This document shows, in pieces, positions 50,253-59,410 of a stretch of 64,000 nt of DNA (positions within the stretch are counted from its first letter, which is position 1; each line of letters begins with the position of its first letter). Under the pieces are notes generated by a model that did no database searches, had not been told where the DNA came from, and saw only the letters and a program-made list of their open reading frames with translations. This DNA is from Dyella_B sp036746095. GTDB taxonomy: Bacteria > Pseudomonadota > Gammaproteobacteria > Xanthomonadales > Rhodanobacteraceae. The stretch spans positions 1 through 64,000 of the forward strand of contig NZ_DAIOEU010000020.1 in the NCBI RefSeq assembly GCF_036746095.1, in the 5' to 3' direction. The position numbers were made by a program, and so were the translations under genes.

Positions 50253-52615
50253 GAGCGTGCCTCCGGCAGCAGCGGGGCGGGACGCAGCAGGTTGTTGGTC
50301 AAGGCATGCCAGGCACGGTCGAGCAGGTTCTCTTGCTGCGGCGGCAATTCACGCACGCGGCCTTCGGCGATGGCGCGCGCCAGCTCCTGCAGGTTCATCA
50401 CATCGCTGCGCTGGCCGCGGCGATTCACGAACAGGCTGTTACCCGATACCGGCGAGAACCAGGCCAGTTTTTGCTGTGTCACGTGGCCGGTGGCATCGTT
50501 GAATTCGAACCAGGTGCCGAACGGCAGTTGGCGAAGGTGATTGTGGATGCGCGCTTCGCGCAGGCCCAGCGGCGGCACCACGGCGGCGTGCGTGGACGAT
50601 GGCGCCTCCTGGTTGCGTTGCTCGCCCAGGCGTTGGCGCTGCTTGAGCCGGATCGCAAGATCGGTGGCGCTGGGTACCTCGGTGAGGCGCGGAGGTGGCT
50701 GGGGTTTTGCTTCTTCCGCGATCGGAGCTGCCGTTGCCTGCACTGCGGTTTGCACTGGCTTTTCGTCGATGACCGGTTCGGCCGCGGCGGTGCTTGGCAC
50801 CTCCGGCAGAGCGGGCAAGGGCAAAACCGTGGCCGGCATTTGTGCGCTGATCAGGCGCTGTGCCACTTGTTCGGCCTCGTCCTGGTGCATGCCGATTTGC
50901 TGCAGGCCGGTCTCCACCTCATGGCGCAACTCCAGCGGATCGTGGACCGGGAACTGCCCGAGCAACTGGTCGGTGATGCGCAGCTGATGCAGGAAGGCCT
51001 CGCTGTGTTCGTCGTGACGCAACAGCGTCAGCGCCAGCACATCGGTCCATGCGCGCTCGAGCAGGGTGCGCAGCAAGCCGCGCGGCGAGACGATGGCGAA
51101 GCGTTCGGCCATCAATTCATCGGCGCGCCGGCGCGCCTGTTCCAACCGCTCGCGGCCTTGCATGGCTTCCACGTGACGCCGTTCGGCCGCTTGCGACTTG
51201 CGCGCCAGCTGCATCAGATGATGCTCGATATCCGCCAGCAGGCTGGTGTAAAGCCCGGCGCTCGGTGGTTCCTGTTGGGCGCGATCCACCAGCTGGCTGA
51301 GCTTGGCGAGCAGTTGCTGATCCGTCTCGCCGTTCGGGCCGGCCAACCAGGTGTTGATGGTATCGGCCAGTTTGCCGAGCATCTGGCGTGCCGGGTGTTC
51401 TTGCTGATCGAAGAAATCGCGGTCGGCAACCGCCAGGCGCAGCAAGGGCAACTGCAGATTGCCGAGCAAGGCGCGTGCGTCCGGACCGTGCTGCAGTTGC
51501 TCGGCGAGCTGCTCGAACAGCATCGCTACCAGTTCCACCGTATCGCCCTGTTCGGCCGTCAGCTGCGTGCGTGCGGCGCCAGGCGGCACGTTGAGGTTGA
51601 GCTGGTAGAGCAGTTCTTCCTGCAGGCGTTGCGCGCTGCGCAGCTCGCGGCTGGTACGGTCGGTGACCTGCACCATGTGCTGCTGCAGGGCGCCGAGCGC
51701 CGTCTGCAATTCTTCCGGCGTGGCGGTGCGCCCGCCGCCGGCGTGCGCATGGCCGAATGGCGCCGCGCGCTGGCGCGAGAGCAGGTCGCGCAGGGTTTCC
51801 AGTACGGCGATCGGCTCGCTGCTGGTTTCGGCTGTCTCCACGGCGGTTGCGGTAGGTCCGGCCGCCGGCGCGCCAGCATGCGCGGGTCCATGGGTGGCGC
51901 GCGCCGCGGTAAATGCGCGCAGTTGCGGCAGGATGCCGTCTGCCAGCAATTTGGCATTGATGCCTTCGTACAACGAAACCAACGTGCGCCCGACGCTGCT
52001 CTCAAAGACCTGGAATAACAGCAGGCGATGTTCGAGCGGCAGGTTCATCGGCTCGCTGGCGACGCGCAGGATGCGCGCCATGTTTTGCGGGCCGGGTGGT
52101 AGCTGTTTGCCTTCGAGCGGCGGCGCGGCCACCAGCACGGCGAGGCGGTAGGAGAGTTCGGAAAGGATGGGCCCGTTTTGCGCCTCACTGCGCGCAGCAA
52201 GTTTGTCGAGTGCAGCGGTAAGCTCGTGTTCGGTGCGATCGAGCAAGGTCAGCGAGTGCAGGCTGAGCGATTGCAGCGCCTGATCGTCTTCCGCATCGCC
52301 TACGTCTTCAAAGCTCTCGCGCAACTTGGCGGCGAACGATTGGATGAATGCCGTGCGTCCCTGCTGCACAAAATTCCTGCTATCGAAGCAGCGTTGTTGT
52401 TCCAGGTGATTGCGCGATTGTTCGGCCAGTTCGTAGAGCCGCTTGTCGAAGCGATCCAGGCATAGCCGCAAGGTCGGTTCTGCCCAGTGATCACAGAGCG
52501 TGCAAGCCGCCTCGACCAGTTTGCGCGTGCGCGCGGGCATCCGGCCCAGGCCAGCGCGGCGACCTCCGGCGACAGACGACGGATAGACCCTTGACTCGAC
52601 GTCCATGACCTGCAT
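50249..52615 (-). CDS. DUF1631 family protein
   Basis: A 788-residue, mainly helical, acidic/Gln-rich cytoplasmic protein of the DUF1631 family. The middle contains Ala/Pro-rich linkers (for example around residue 245 and 610), and the C-terminal domain has the family signature LPFGTWFEFNDATGHVTQQK followed by LAWFSPVSGNSLFVNRRGQ, which itself looks PilZ-like. No enzymatic motif is seen, and older 'thymidine phosphorylase' labels for this family are unsupported. An alternative start is the ATG at 52606. It is operonic with the PilZ gene. Confidence 0.85.
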   Translation of the reverse strand: MQVMDVESRVYPSSVAGGRRAGLGRMPARTRKLVEAACTLCDHWAEPTLRLCLDRFDKRLYELAEQSRNHLEQQRCFDSRNFVQQGRTAFIQSFAAKLRESFEDVGDAEDDQALQSLSLHSLTLLDRTEHELTAALDKLAARSEAQNGPILSELSYRLAVLVAAPPLEGKQLPPGPQNMARILRVASEPMNLPLEHRLLLFQVFESSVGRTLVSLYEGINAKLLADGILPQLRAFTAARATHGPAHAGAPAAGPTATAVETAETSSEPIAVLETLRDLLSRQRAAPFGHAHAGGGRTATPEELQTALGALQQHMVQVTDRTSRELRSAQRLQEELLYQLNLNVPPGAARTQLTAEQGDTVELVAMLFEQLAEQLQHGPDARALLGNLQLPLLRLAVADRDFFDQQEHPARQMLGKLADTINTWLAGPNGETDQQLLAKLSQLVDRAQQEPPSAGLYTSLLADIEHHLMQLARKSQAAERRHVEAMQGRERLEQARRRADELMAERFAIVSPRGLLRTLLERAWTDVLALTLLRHDEHSEAFLHQLRITDQLLGQFPVHDPLELRHEVETGLQQIGMHQDEAEQVAQRLISAQMPATVLPLPALPEVPSTAAAEPVIDEKPVQTAVQATAAPIAEEAKPQPPPRLTEVPSATDLAIRLKQRQRLGEQRNQEAPSSTHAAVVPPLGLREARIHNHLRQLPFGTWFEFNDATGHVTQQKLAWFSPVSGNSLFVNRRGQRSDVMNLQELARAIAEGRVRELPPQQENLLDRAWHALTNNLLRPAPLLPEARS

Positions 52616-52696
52616 TCCCCGTGAGTGTTCCCCTGGCCCAGTGTAAGCTGCTTCCCGAGCCTCGTCATGGGTTTTGTGATCTACATCACATTTTCG

Positions 52697-53860
52697 CTAG
52701 GCCAGAAAGCCGCCTATGACGTCGTTGAGAAAGCGCTGCCCTAACGGGGTGGTGCGCAGGCAATGCGGATCGTTTTCCAGCCAGCCTTTCTGACGGCTGG
52801 CTTCCAGGGGGCTGGCGATGCATGCCATTGGCACCCCGGTGCGGGCAGCAAAGTCGTCCAGGGGCACACCGTGGATCAGGCGCAAGGCGTTGAGCATGTA
52901 TTCGAACGGCAGTTCGTCGACCGGCACGGCCGAGTGGCCGCCGATGCGAGCCGGCTGGCCGGCGGCTTCCAGATAGGCATTGGGATGGCGGGTCTTCCAG
53001 CGGCGCCAGATCTCGCCGGAGGCGGCGTCGCTGATCTTGCCGTGGGCGCCAGCGCCTATCCCTAAGTAATCGCCGAAACGCCAATAGTTGAGGTTGTGCT
53101 CGCAGCGCCGGTCGGGTTGGGCATAGGCAGACACCTCGTATTGGGTGTAACCCGCTGCGGCCAGGCGCGTTTCGCAGGCTTCCTGCATGGCCCAGGCCGC
53201 GTCGTCGTCGGGTAGCGGTGGCGGATGGGCGGCGAAGACGGTGTTGGGTTCCAGCGTGAGCTGGTAGTGGGAGATATGCGTGGGCCGCAATGCCACGGCG
53301 CGATCCACGTCGTCCAATGCGCCGGGCAGGGCTTGTTCCGGCAGGGCATACATCAGGTCGAGATTGATGTTGCCGAGGCCGGCGTCCTGGGCGGATTTCA
53401 CTGCCGCTTCGGCCTCTTGCGAGGAATGGATGCGCCCGAGCCGCTTGAGCTTGGCGTCATCGAAGCTTTGGATGCCGAACGAAATCCGGTTGACGCCGGC
53501 GGCGAGATAGCCATCGAAACGCCCATGCTCGACCGTGCCGGGATTGGTTTCCAGCGTGACCTCGCAGTGGTCGATAAAGCGCAGGCGCGAACGCGCGCCA
53601 TCGAGAAAGCGGCCGATGAGCTCGGGCGTGAACAGGCTGGGCGTGCCGCCGCCGAAGAACACGCTGATGATGGGGCGATCCTGCAGTGCGCTACCGAAAT
53701 CGCGCAGGTCAGCGTCGAGATCAGCCAGCAGCGTGTCGACGTATTGGGCATAGGGCGGTGCGCCGCGCACACCGTGCGAATTGAAATCGCAGTAGGGACA
53801 TTTTTTTACGCACCACGGCATGTGGACGTACAGCGACAGCGGTGGCGCGATCAACGGCAT
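52697..53860 (-). CDS. hemW: Radical SAM haem chaperone HemW
   Basis: A 387-residue radical SAM protein with the CxxxCxxC cluster in MPWCVKKCPYCDFNSHG, the SAM-binding VFFGGGTPSLFTPE, LETNPGTV and GIQSFDDAKLKRLGR. HemW inserts haem into respiratory proteins and was long misannotated as coproporphyrinogen III oxidase HemN; the HemW C-terminal domain is present here. I chose the ATG at 53860 (MPLIAPPLSLYVHMPW); it starts one base from the rdgB stop. Operon rph-rdgB-hemW. Confidence 0.94.
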   Translation of the reverse strand: MPLIAPPLSLYVHMPWCVKKCPYCDFNSHGVRGAPPYAQYVDTLLADLDADLRDFGSALQDRPIISVFFGGGTPSLFTPELIGRFLDGARSRLRFIDHCEVTLETNPGTVEHGRFDGYLAAGVNRISFGIQSFDDAKLKRLGRIHSSQEAEAAVKSAQDAGLGNINLDLMYALPEQALPGALDDVDRAVALRPTHISHYQLTLEPNTVFAAHPPPLPDDDAAWAMQEACETRLAAAGYTQYEVSAYAQPDRRCEHNLNYWRFGDYLGIGAGAHGKISDAASGEIWRRWKTRHPNAYLEAAGQPARIGGHSAVPVDELPFEYMLNALRLIHGVPLDDFAARTGVPMACIASPLEASRQKGWLENDPHCLRTTPLGQRFLNDVIGGFLA

Positions 53861-53861
53861 T

Positions 53862-54461
53862 TCAGCTATGCAGTTCGGCGATGCGCGCGTGCAGTTTTGC
53901 CATGGCTTGTCCACGGTGGCTCAGGCGATTTTTGACGTCGGGTTCCAATTCTGCAGCACTGGAAGATTGGCCGTGCGGCAAGAACAACGGATCGTAGCCG
54001 AAGCCACGTGTGCCGCGTGGCGCATCCAGCACCTGGCCATGCCAGCGGCCTTCGGCAATCAACGGTGCGGGATCTTCAGCATGCCAGAGCAAGGCGAGCA
54101 CGCAGATGAAGAACGCACCCCGCTGTGGCGGCGGGACGCCATCGAGCTTATGCAGCAACAACGCATTGTTGGCTTGCGCATTGCCATGCCCACCGCTGTA
54201 GCGCGCAGAGTAGAGGCCCGGCGCGCCACGCAGTTGCGCCACGCATAGGCCGGAATCATCTGCCAGCGCCGGCAGGCCGGTAACGTGTGAAGCATGGCGC
54301 GCCTTGAGCAGCGCATTTTCCACGAAGGTGAGGCCGGTTTCCTCGACATCTTCCACGCCCAGTTCGGCTTGTGGAATGACTTCGAATTGGCTGTCGGCGA
54401 GCAAGGTGTTGAATTCGGCAAGCTTGCCGCGGTTGCTGCTGGCGAGAACGATACGCTGCAT
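53862..54461 (-). CDS. rdgB: XTP/dITP pyrophosphatase
   Basis: A 199-residue Ham1/RdgB house-cleaning NTPase removing non-canonical purine nucleotides. Motifs are VLASSNRGKLAEFNTLL at the N terminus, FVENALLKARHASHVTGLPALADDSGLCV shown here by ALADDSGLCV, and the later GTRGFGYDPLFLPHG. Complete and of normal length. It lies between rph and hemW, with 9 and 1 base gaps, in a single operon. Confidence 0.95.
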   Translation of the reverse strand: MQRIVLASSNRGKLAEFNTLLADSQFEVIPQAELGVEDVEETGLTFVENALLKARHASHVTGLPALADDSGLCVAQLRGAPGLYSARYSGGHGNAQANNALLLHKLDGVPPPQRGAFFICVLALLWHAEDPAPLIAEGRWHGQVLDAPRGTRGFGYDPLFLPHGQSSSAAELEPDVKNRLSHRGQAMAKLHARIAELHS

Positions 54462-54470
54462 GAAACGTAC

Positions 54471-55199
54471 TCAGCCCAAGTCCAGTGCGGCGCGTTGCAG
54501 GCCGATCAGTTCGGCAATGCCTTTCTCGGCCAGGTCGAGCATGGCGTCCATCTCCTCGCGCCGGAACGCGTGGCCTTCGGCCGTGCCTTGCACCTCGATG
54601 ATGCCGCCGCCGTCGTTCATCACCACATTCATGTCGGTGTCGCAGTTGGCGTCTTCGCTGTAGTCGAGGTCGAGCACCGGCATGCCTTGGTAGACACCCA
54701 CCGACACTGCGGCTACTGCGCCGATGATGGGATTGCGGCGCAGGTTTTCGCGTTTCATCAGGGTGTTCACGGCATCCACCAGCGCGACGTAGGCGCCGGT
54801 GATGGCGGCCGTGCGCGTGCCACCGTCGGCCTGGAGCACATCGCAATCCAATGTGATTACGCGTTCGCCCAACGCCTGGCGATCCACGCAGGCGCGCAGG
54901 CTGCGGCCGATCAGGCGCTGGATCTCCATGGTGCGCCCGCCCTGGCTGCCGCGCGTGGCTTCGCGCTGGGTGCGGGTGGAGGTGGCGCGCGGCAGCATGC
55001 CGTATTCGGCAGTGACCCAACCTTCACCTTTGCCGCGCAGCCAGGGCGGCAGGCGCTCTTCGATACTGGCGGTGCAGAGCACGCGCGTGTCGCCGAACGC
55101 GACCAGCACGGAGCCTTCGGCATGGCGGGTGTAGTGGCGCTCGATGGTGACTTTGCGCAACTGGTCACTGGTGCGACCGCTTGGACGGGACACGGGCAT
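54471..55199 (-). CDS. rph: Ribonuclease PH
   Basis: A 242-residue phosphorolytic 3' exoribonuclease that trims tRNA ends. The N-terminal RPSGRTSDQLRKVTIERHYT, the phosphate-binding RGSQGGRTMEIQRLIGRSLRA (core GRTMEIQRLIGRSLRA), TLDCDVLQADGGTRTA and LDLDYSEDANCDTDMNVV are canonical. The ATG at 55199 faces yicC with a 75-base divergent promoter region between. First gene of rph-rdgB-hemW. Confidence 0.96.
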   Translation of the reverse strand: MPVSRPSGRTSDQLRKVTIERHYTRHAEGSVLVAFGDTRVLCTASIEERLPPWLRGKGEGWVTAEYGMLPRATSTRTQREATRGSQGGRTMEIQRLIGRSLRACVDRQALGERVITLDCDVLQADGGTRTAAITGAYVALVDAVNTLMKRENLRRNPIIGAVAAVSVGVYQGMPVLDLDYSEDANCDTDMNVVMNDGGGIIEVQGTAEGHAFRREEMDAMLDLAEKGIAELIGLQRAALDLG

Positions 55200-55274
55200 G
55201 GCGTTCTTTTGGGCAACGGGAGGCGGGACAGTTTACCATTGCGCCTTTCATCACCTTCCATCCTAAGGTTATCC

Positions 55275-56132
55275 ATGATTCGCAGCATGACTGCCTATGC
55301 TTCCGCCGAAGCCCAGACGCCCGCGGGAGCGCTGACGTGCGAATTGCGCGCGGTCAATCACCGTTATCTGGAACTCAGCCCCCGTTTGCCGGAAGACATG
55401 CGCGTGTTCGAGTCCGCACTGCGTGAGCGGATGGCCAGTCGCCTGTCGCGGGGCAAGGTCGATGTGATCGTGCGGCGCGGCGAATCGCGCGGTGAATCGC
55501 TGCAGGTCGATGGCGCATTGATTGGGCGCTTGTCCGCACTGGCCTCGGATATGGAAGCGCGTTTCCCGCGCATGCAGATCGAATTTACCGAGCTGCTGCG
55601 TTTTCCGGGCGTGCTGCAGCACGCAGAAGTGGATCAGGAGGCATTGCAAGCCGCGCTGCTGGAAGTGCTTGATCGCGCCCTGGAAGTACTCACTGCTACG
55701 CGCGAACGCGAGGGCGCCCAGCTGGGCGGCATCCTGCGCGAACGGCTGGACGCGATCGAGCGCATCGTGAAGGATGTGCGCAGCTGGATGCCGGAGATCC
55801 GCGCTGCCTTGCGCACGCGGTTGGAATCACGTCTTGCCGATCTGAAACAACCGGCCGATCCGGGCCGGCTGGAGCAGGAACTGGTGTTGCAGGTGACGCG
55901 GTCGGACGTGGATGAAGAACTGGACCGCCTGAGCACGCACATCGCCGAAACGCGCCGCGTGCTCGGCTTGAAGGAGCCGGTGGGGCGCCGATTGGATTTC
56001 CTGATGCAGGAGTTCAACCGCGAGGCGAATACGCTCGGGTCCAAGTCGGTCGATGCGCGTACCACCAATGCGGCGGTGGAATTGAAAGTGCTGATCGAGC
56101 AGATGCGCGAGCAAGTGCAGAACATCGAATGA
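55275..56132 (+). CDS. yicC: YicC family endoribonuclease
   Basis: A 285-residue YicC/YloC protein. The start MIRSMTAYASAEAQ, AVNHRYLELSPRLPEDM and the C-terminal DFLMQEFNREANTLGSKS are hallmark blocks. The family acts as an endoribonuclease in E. coli and stress-related RNA decay. The frame is open far upstream but only as shadow; ATG at 55275 is preceded by AAGGTT. It overlaps gmk by four bases (ATGA), the conserved yicC-gmk pairing. Confidence 0.94.
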   Translation: MIRSMTAYASAEAQTPAGALTCELRAVNHRYLELSPRLPEDMRVFESALRERMASRLSRGKVDVIVRRGESRGESLQVDGALIGRLSALASDMEARFPRMQIEFTELLRFPGVLQHAEVDQEALQAALLEVLDRALEVLTATREREGAQLGGILRERLDAIERIVKDVRSWMPEIRAALRTRLESRLADLKQPADPGRLEQELVLQVTRSDVDEELDRLSTHIAETRRVLGLKEPVGRRLDFLMQEFNREANTLGSKSVDARTTNAAVELKVLIEQMREQVQNIE

Positions 56133-56776
56133 GCACGCATAGCTCCGATACGGTGGGTGCCGAAGGCACGCTTTTCGTCGTTGCCGCGCCTTCTGGCGCC
56201 GGCAAGTCGACGCTGGTGAACGCGTTGCTTGAGCGCGAGCCGGGTATTTCGTTGTCGATCTCGCACACGACGCGTCCGCCGCGTCCGGGCGAGCAGTACG
56301 GGCGCCACTATTACTTCGTCGAGCGGGCGGAGTTCGAGCGCGAGGTCGCCGAGGGCATTTTCCTTGAACATGCCGAGGTGCACGGCAATTTCTACGGCAC
56401 ATCGCGCAGAACCGTGCAGGACTTGCTCCAGCAAGGACGTGACGTTTTGCTGGAGATCGATTGGCAAGGCGCCGCGCAGATACGCACGGCCAAACCGGAT
56501 GTGGTGAGCGTGTTTATCCTGCCGCCGTCGCGGGCGGAACTGGAACGGCGGCTGCGCGGGCGCGGCTCGGACAGTGCGGAAGTGATCGACCGGCGGTTGC
56601 GCAATTCCCGCGGTGAAATCGCGCACGCCCATGAGTTCGACTACATCATCGTCAACGACCGTTTCGAGGACGCACTGGACAATCTCCAGGCCATCGTGCG
56701 GGCTGTTCGCCAACGCAGCGCGTTGCAATGTCAGCGTTATGAAAGCTTGATTCGCGAGCTTTTGGCCCAAACCTGA
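56129..56776 (+). CDS. gmk: Guanylate kinase
   Basis: A 215-residue GMP kinase with the P-loop APSGAGKSTLVNALL, the GMP-binding SISHTTRPPRPGEQYGRHYY and LLEIDWQGAAQI. Complete. The ATG overlaps yicC. Unlike E. coli, rpoZ and spoT are not directly downstream: the mla genes lie between gmk and rpoZ. Confidence 0.96.
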   Translation: MSTHSSDTVGAEGTLFVVAAPSGAGKSTLVNALLEREPGISLSISHTTRPPRPGEQYGRHYYFVERAEFEREVAEGIFLEHAEVHGNFYGTSRRTVQDLLQQGRDVLLEIDWQGAAQIRTAKPDVVSVFILPPSRAELERRLRGRGSDSAEVIDRRLRNSRGEIAHAHEFDYIIVNDRFEDALDNLQAIVRAVRQRSALQCQRYESLIRELLAQT

Positions 56777-56864
56777 ACATTCGCTCAGGATTACTGTACT
56801 GGTCCGCATAGCATTAGGGCCCCAGTTCAGTTAACGTTTCCACTTTCCCGCCGTCCCCCTGGCC

Positions 56865-57701
56865 ATGATCGATACTGTCCAAGCCCAACCCGACAACGAC
56901 GCGCTGGTGCGCATTCGTGGCCTGACCACGGTGCTCAACGGCAAGGTCGTGTTCGACAAGCTGGACCTGGACATTCCGCGCGGCAAAGTCACCGCCATCA
57001 TGGGGCCCAGCGGTACCGGCAAAACTACCCTTCTCAAGCACATCACCGGCCAGATGCGCAGTGACGCGGGCCAGGTGCTGGTGGAAGGGCGGAACGTGGC
57101 GGAAATGCGACGCGATGCGCTGTTCGAGCTGCGCGAGCGCATCGGTTATCTGTTCCAGAATTCCGCCTTGCTTACCGATTTTGACGTGTTCGAGAACGTG
57201 GCTTTCCCGCTACGCCAGCACACCCGGCTACCCGAGGTGCTGATCCGCAACATCGTGCTCACCAAGCTGCAGGCGGTGGGGTTGCGCGGCGCGGCGTCGC
57301 TGATGCCAAGCGAGCTCTCCGGCGGCATGGCGCGCCGCGTGGCGCTGGCGCGGGCGATCGTGTTCGACCCGATGCTGATCCTCTACGACGAGCCCTTCGT
57401 CGGCCTGGATCCGATCGCGCTGAACCAGGTGCTGAAGCTGATCCGTACGCTCAATGAAACGCTGGGCCTGACCAGCGTCCTGGTGGCGCACGAACTGGAG
57501 GCGATCAAGCAGGTGGCCGACGTGGTCTACCTGATTGCCAACGGCAAGGTGGTGGCGCAGGGCGACCCGAAGACCATCGCTGAGAGCGGCTCGCCGTGGA
57601 CGAGTCAGTTCTTCGGTGGCGAAGCGGATGGTCCGGTGCCATTCCAATATCCAGCCGGCGATTACGCCGAGGCTCTCGGTTTCAAGCAAGGAACGGCATG
57701 A
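56865..57701 (+). CDS. mlaF: Phospholipid ABC transporter ATP-binding protein MlaF
   Basis: A 278-residue ABC ATPase of the Mla retrograde (or anterograde) phospholipid transport system. Walker A GPSGTGKTTLLKHI, Q-loop region FQNSALLTDFDVFENVAF, signature LSGGMARRVALARAI, Walker B ILYDEPFVGLDP and the switch His in VLVAHELEAI are all present. The ATG at 56865 starts MIDTVQAQPDN. First gene of mlaFEDCB; it overlaps mlaE (ATGA). Confidence 0.95.
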   Translation: MIDTVQAQPDNDALVRIRGLTTVLNGKVVFDKLDLDIPRGKVTAIMGPSGTGKTTLLKHITGQMRSDAGQVLVEGRNVAEMRRDALFELRERIGYLFQNSALLTDFDVFENVAFPLRQHTRLPEVLIRNIVLTKLQAVGLRGAASLMPSELSGGMARRVALARAIVFDPMLILYDEPFVGLDPIALNQVLKLIRTLNETLGLTSVLVAHELEAIKQVADVVYLIANGKVVAQGDPKTIAESGSPWTSQFFGGEADGPVPFQYPAGDYAEALGFKQGTA

Positions 57702-58471
57702 ACACGCGGATGGGACACGAAAACGTCGTGATCGGATCGCTGGCCCAGATTGGCCGCTGCGGCCTGTTCCTGCTGCGCATTTTGTCCGCCATTCCGCGCA
57801 GCATGCGGCATGTGACGGAGACGGTACGGCAGTTGTGGTTTGTCGGCGGCATGAGTCTCACCATCATCATGACCTGCGGGCTGTTCGTGGGCATGGTGCT
57901 GGGATTGCAGCTGTATCACGTGCTGGCCATTTTTGGCGGCACCTCTGCGACCGGCTCCGTGGTGGCGCTATCGGTGTATCGCGAGCTGGGTCCGGTGGTG
58001 ACTGCATTGCTGTTTGCGGGTCGCGCAGGGACGTCGATCACCGCTGAAATCGGCTTGATGCGTGCGACCGATCAGATCGCGGCGATGGAAATGATGGCCG
58101 TGGATCCGATTGCCTATGTTGCCGTGCCGCGGTTTCTCGCCGGCGTGATCGCGCTGCCGCTGCTGTGCTGCGTGTTCTGCGGACTGAGTATTTTTGGTGG
58201 GCATCTTGTAGCCGTGAATTGGCTGGGCGTCGACAACGGCACGTTCTGGTCGAACATGACCGCCACCGTGCATGTGTGGGATGACGTGATCAACGGCCTG
58301 GTCTGGAAAAGCCTGGTGTTCGGTGCGGTGATCTCGCTGATTGCCGTGTTCCAGGGCTACACCACGGCGCCGACCAGCGAAGGCGTGGCCTATGCCACCA
58401 CGCGCACGGTGGTCGCTTCGTCGATCGCCATTCTCGCGCTGGATTTCGTGCTCACCGCTTTCCTGATGTGA
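57698..58471 (+). CDS. mlaE: Phospholipid ABC transporter permease MlaE
   Basis: A 257-residue inner-membrane permease with about five to six helices (for example MSLTIIMTCGLFVGMVLGL and PLLCCVFCGLSIFGGHLVAV). Conserved MlaE segments are YRELGPVVTALLFAGRAGTS and AEIGLMRATDQIAAMEMMAVDP, shown here as core GRAGTSITAEIGLMRATDQI. I chose the ATG at 57698 overlapping mlaF; the frame is open further upstream. Works with MlaF, MlaD and MlaB. Confidence 0.95.
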   Translation: MNTRMGHENVVIGSLAQIGRCGLFLLRILSAIPRSMRHVTETVRQLWFVGGMSLTIIMTCGLFVGMVLGLQLYHVLAIFGGTSATGSVVALSVYRELGPVVTALLFAGRAGTSITAEIGLMRATDQIAAMEMMAVDPIAYVAVPRFLAGVIALPLLCCVFCGLSIFGGHLVAVNWLGVDNGTFWSNMTATVHVWDDVINGLVWKSLVFGAVISLIAVFQGYTTAPTSEGVAYATTRTVVASSIAILALDFVLTAFLM

Positions 58472-58508
58472 CCATCATGACTATTTGCTTCTTTTTGAGG
58501 ACTTTGCC

Positions 58509-59387
58509 GTGAGCCAGAGAAAATCCTATGCCGTCGGCACCGGTCTGTTCATCGTGCTCGGTTTCGCTGCGCTCGCTTACCTTGCAACGCAGACGACCTC
58601 GGTGGTCAACAGCCACCAAGGGACGAGCTATACGGTGGATGCCCAATTCACCAACGTTGGCCAGCTGAAAGAACGTGCGCCGGTGAAGGTGGCAGGTGTG
58701 CGTGTGGGTCAAGTGCAATCCATTACGCTGGAACCGGGCAAGGACGTGGCGGACGTCAAGCTCTCGATCGACAAGAAATTCAACCAGATTCCCACCGATT
58801 CAACGGCCGCGATCTATACCAGCGGCCTGCTGGGCGACCAGTACGTCGGGCTGCAATTCGGCGCTGGCAAGCAATATCTGGCCGATGGGGCGCATCTGGT
58901 GTTGACCCGGTCGACGCAGCCGCTGGAAGAAATGCTCGGCAAGTTCTTCGGTGGCGGCGGCTCGGCCGATGCCATCGGCGGCAGCTACAAAGTCACGGCG
59001 CACTTCACCAACGTCGGTACGCTCACGATTGGCGCGCCGGTAAAGATGGCGGGCGTGGCCATCGGCAATGTATCCGACGTGAAAGCCGATCCGACCAAGC
59101 TGGACGCTACCGTCACGATGGCCATCGACAATCGGTACAACCAGATTCCGGACGATTCGGCCGCTGCCATATTCACCAGTGGTTTGATCGGTAGCCAGTA
59201 TGTTGCGATCCAACCCGGCGGCTCGCCGAATTCGCTCAAGGAAGGCGACCAGCTCGTGCTGACCCAATCAGCCGTGCAGCTGGAGGATCTCATCGGCAAG
59301 TTCCTGGTCAATGGTTCGCCCAGCGGCAGCAGCAATGCCGGTGGGAGCGGTAACGGTTCGTCCAATCAGCCTGCCGGCAAACATTGA
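58509..59387 (+). CDS. mlaD: MlaD-type substrate-binding protein with two MCE domains
   Basis: A 292-residue inner-membrane-anchored periplasmic protein. One transmembrane helix (about 8-27) is followed by two tandem MCE domains: residues 41-147 and 160-266. Matching blocks are YTVDAQFTNVGQLKERAPVK / YKVTAHFTNVGTLTIGAPVK, FNQIPTDSTAAIYTSGLLG / YNQIPDDSAAAIFTSGLIG, and PLEEMLGKFF / QLEDLIGKFL. E. coli MlaD (183 residues) has only one. A Gly/Ser/Asn-rich tail ends the protein. MCE rings form the lipid conduit. The GTG at 58509 has GAGGA 8 bases upstream. Confidence 0.93.
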   Translation: MSQRKSYAVGTGLFIVLGFAALAYLATQTTSVVNSHQGTSYTVDAQFTNVGQLKERAPVKVAGVRVGQVQSITLEPGKDVADVKLSIDKKFNQIPTDSTAAIYTSGLLGDQYVGLQFGAGKQYLADGAHLVLTRSTQPLEEMLGKFFGGGGSADAIGGSYKVTAHFTNVGTLTIGAPVKMAGVAIGNVSDVKADPTKLDATVTMAIDNRYNQIPDDSAAAIFTSGLIGSQYVAIQPGGSPNSLKEGDQLVLTQSAVQLEDLIGKFLVNGSPSGSSNAGGSGNGSSNQPAGKH

Positions 59388-59410
59388 GCCGGCCTTACGA
59401 GGAGTCATCC

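Noticed and set aside
50306..52018. Plus-strand open frame of 570 codons opposite the DUF1631 gene
   Set aside because: Gln/Leu/Arg-rich shadow of the DUF1631 coding sequence; the real strand shows the family C-terminal signature.
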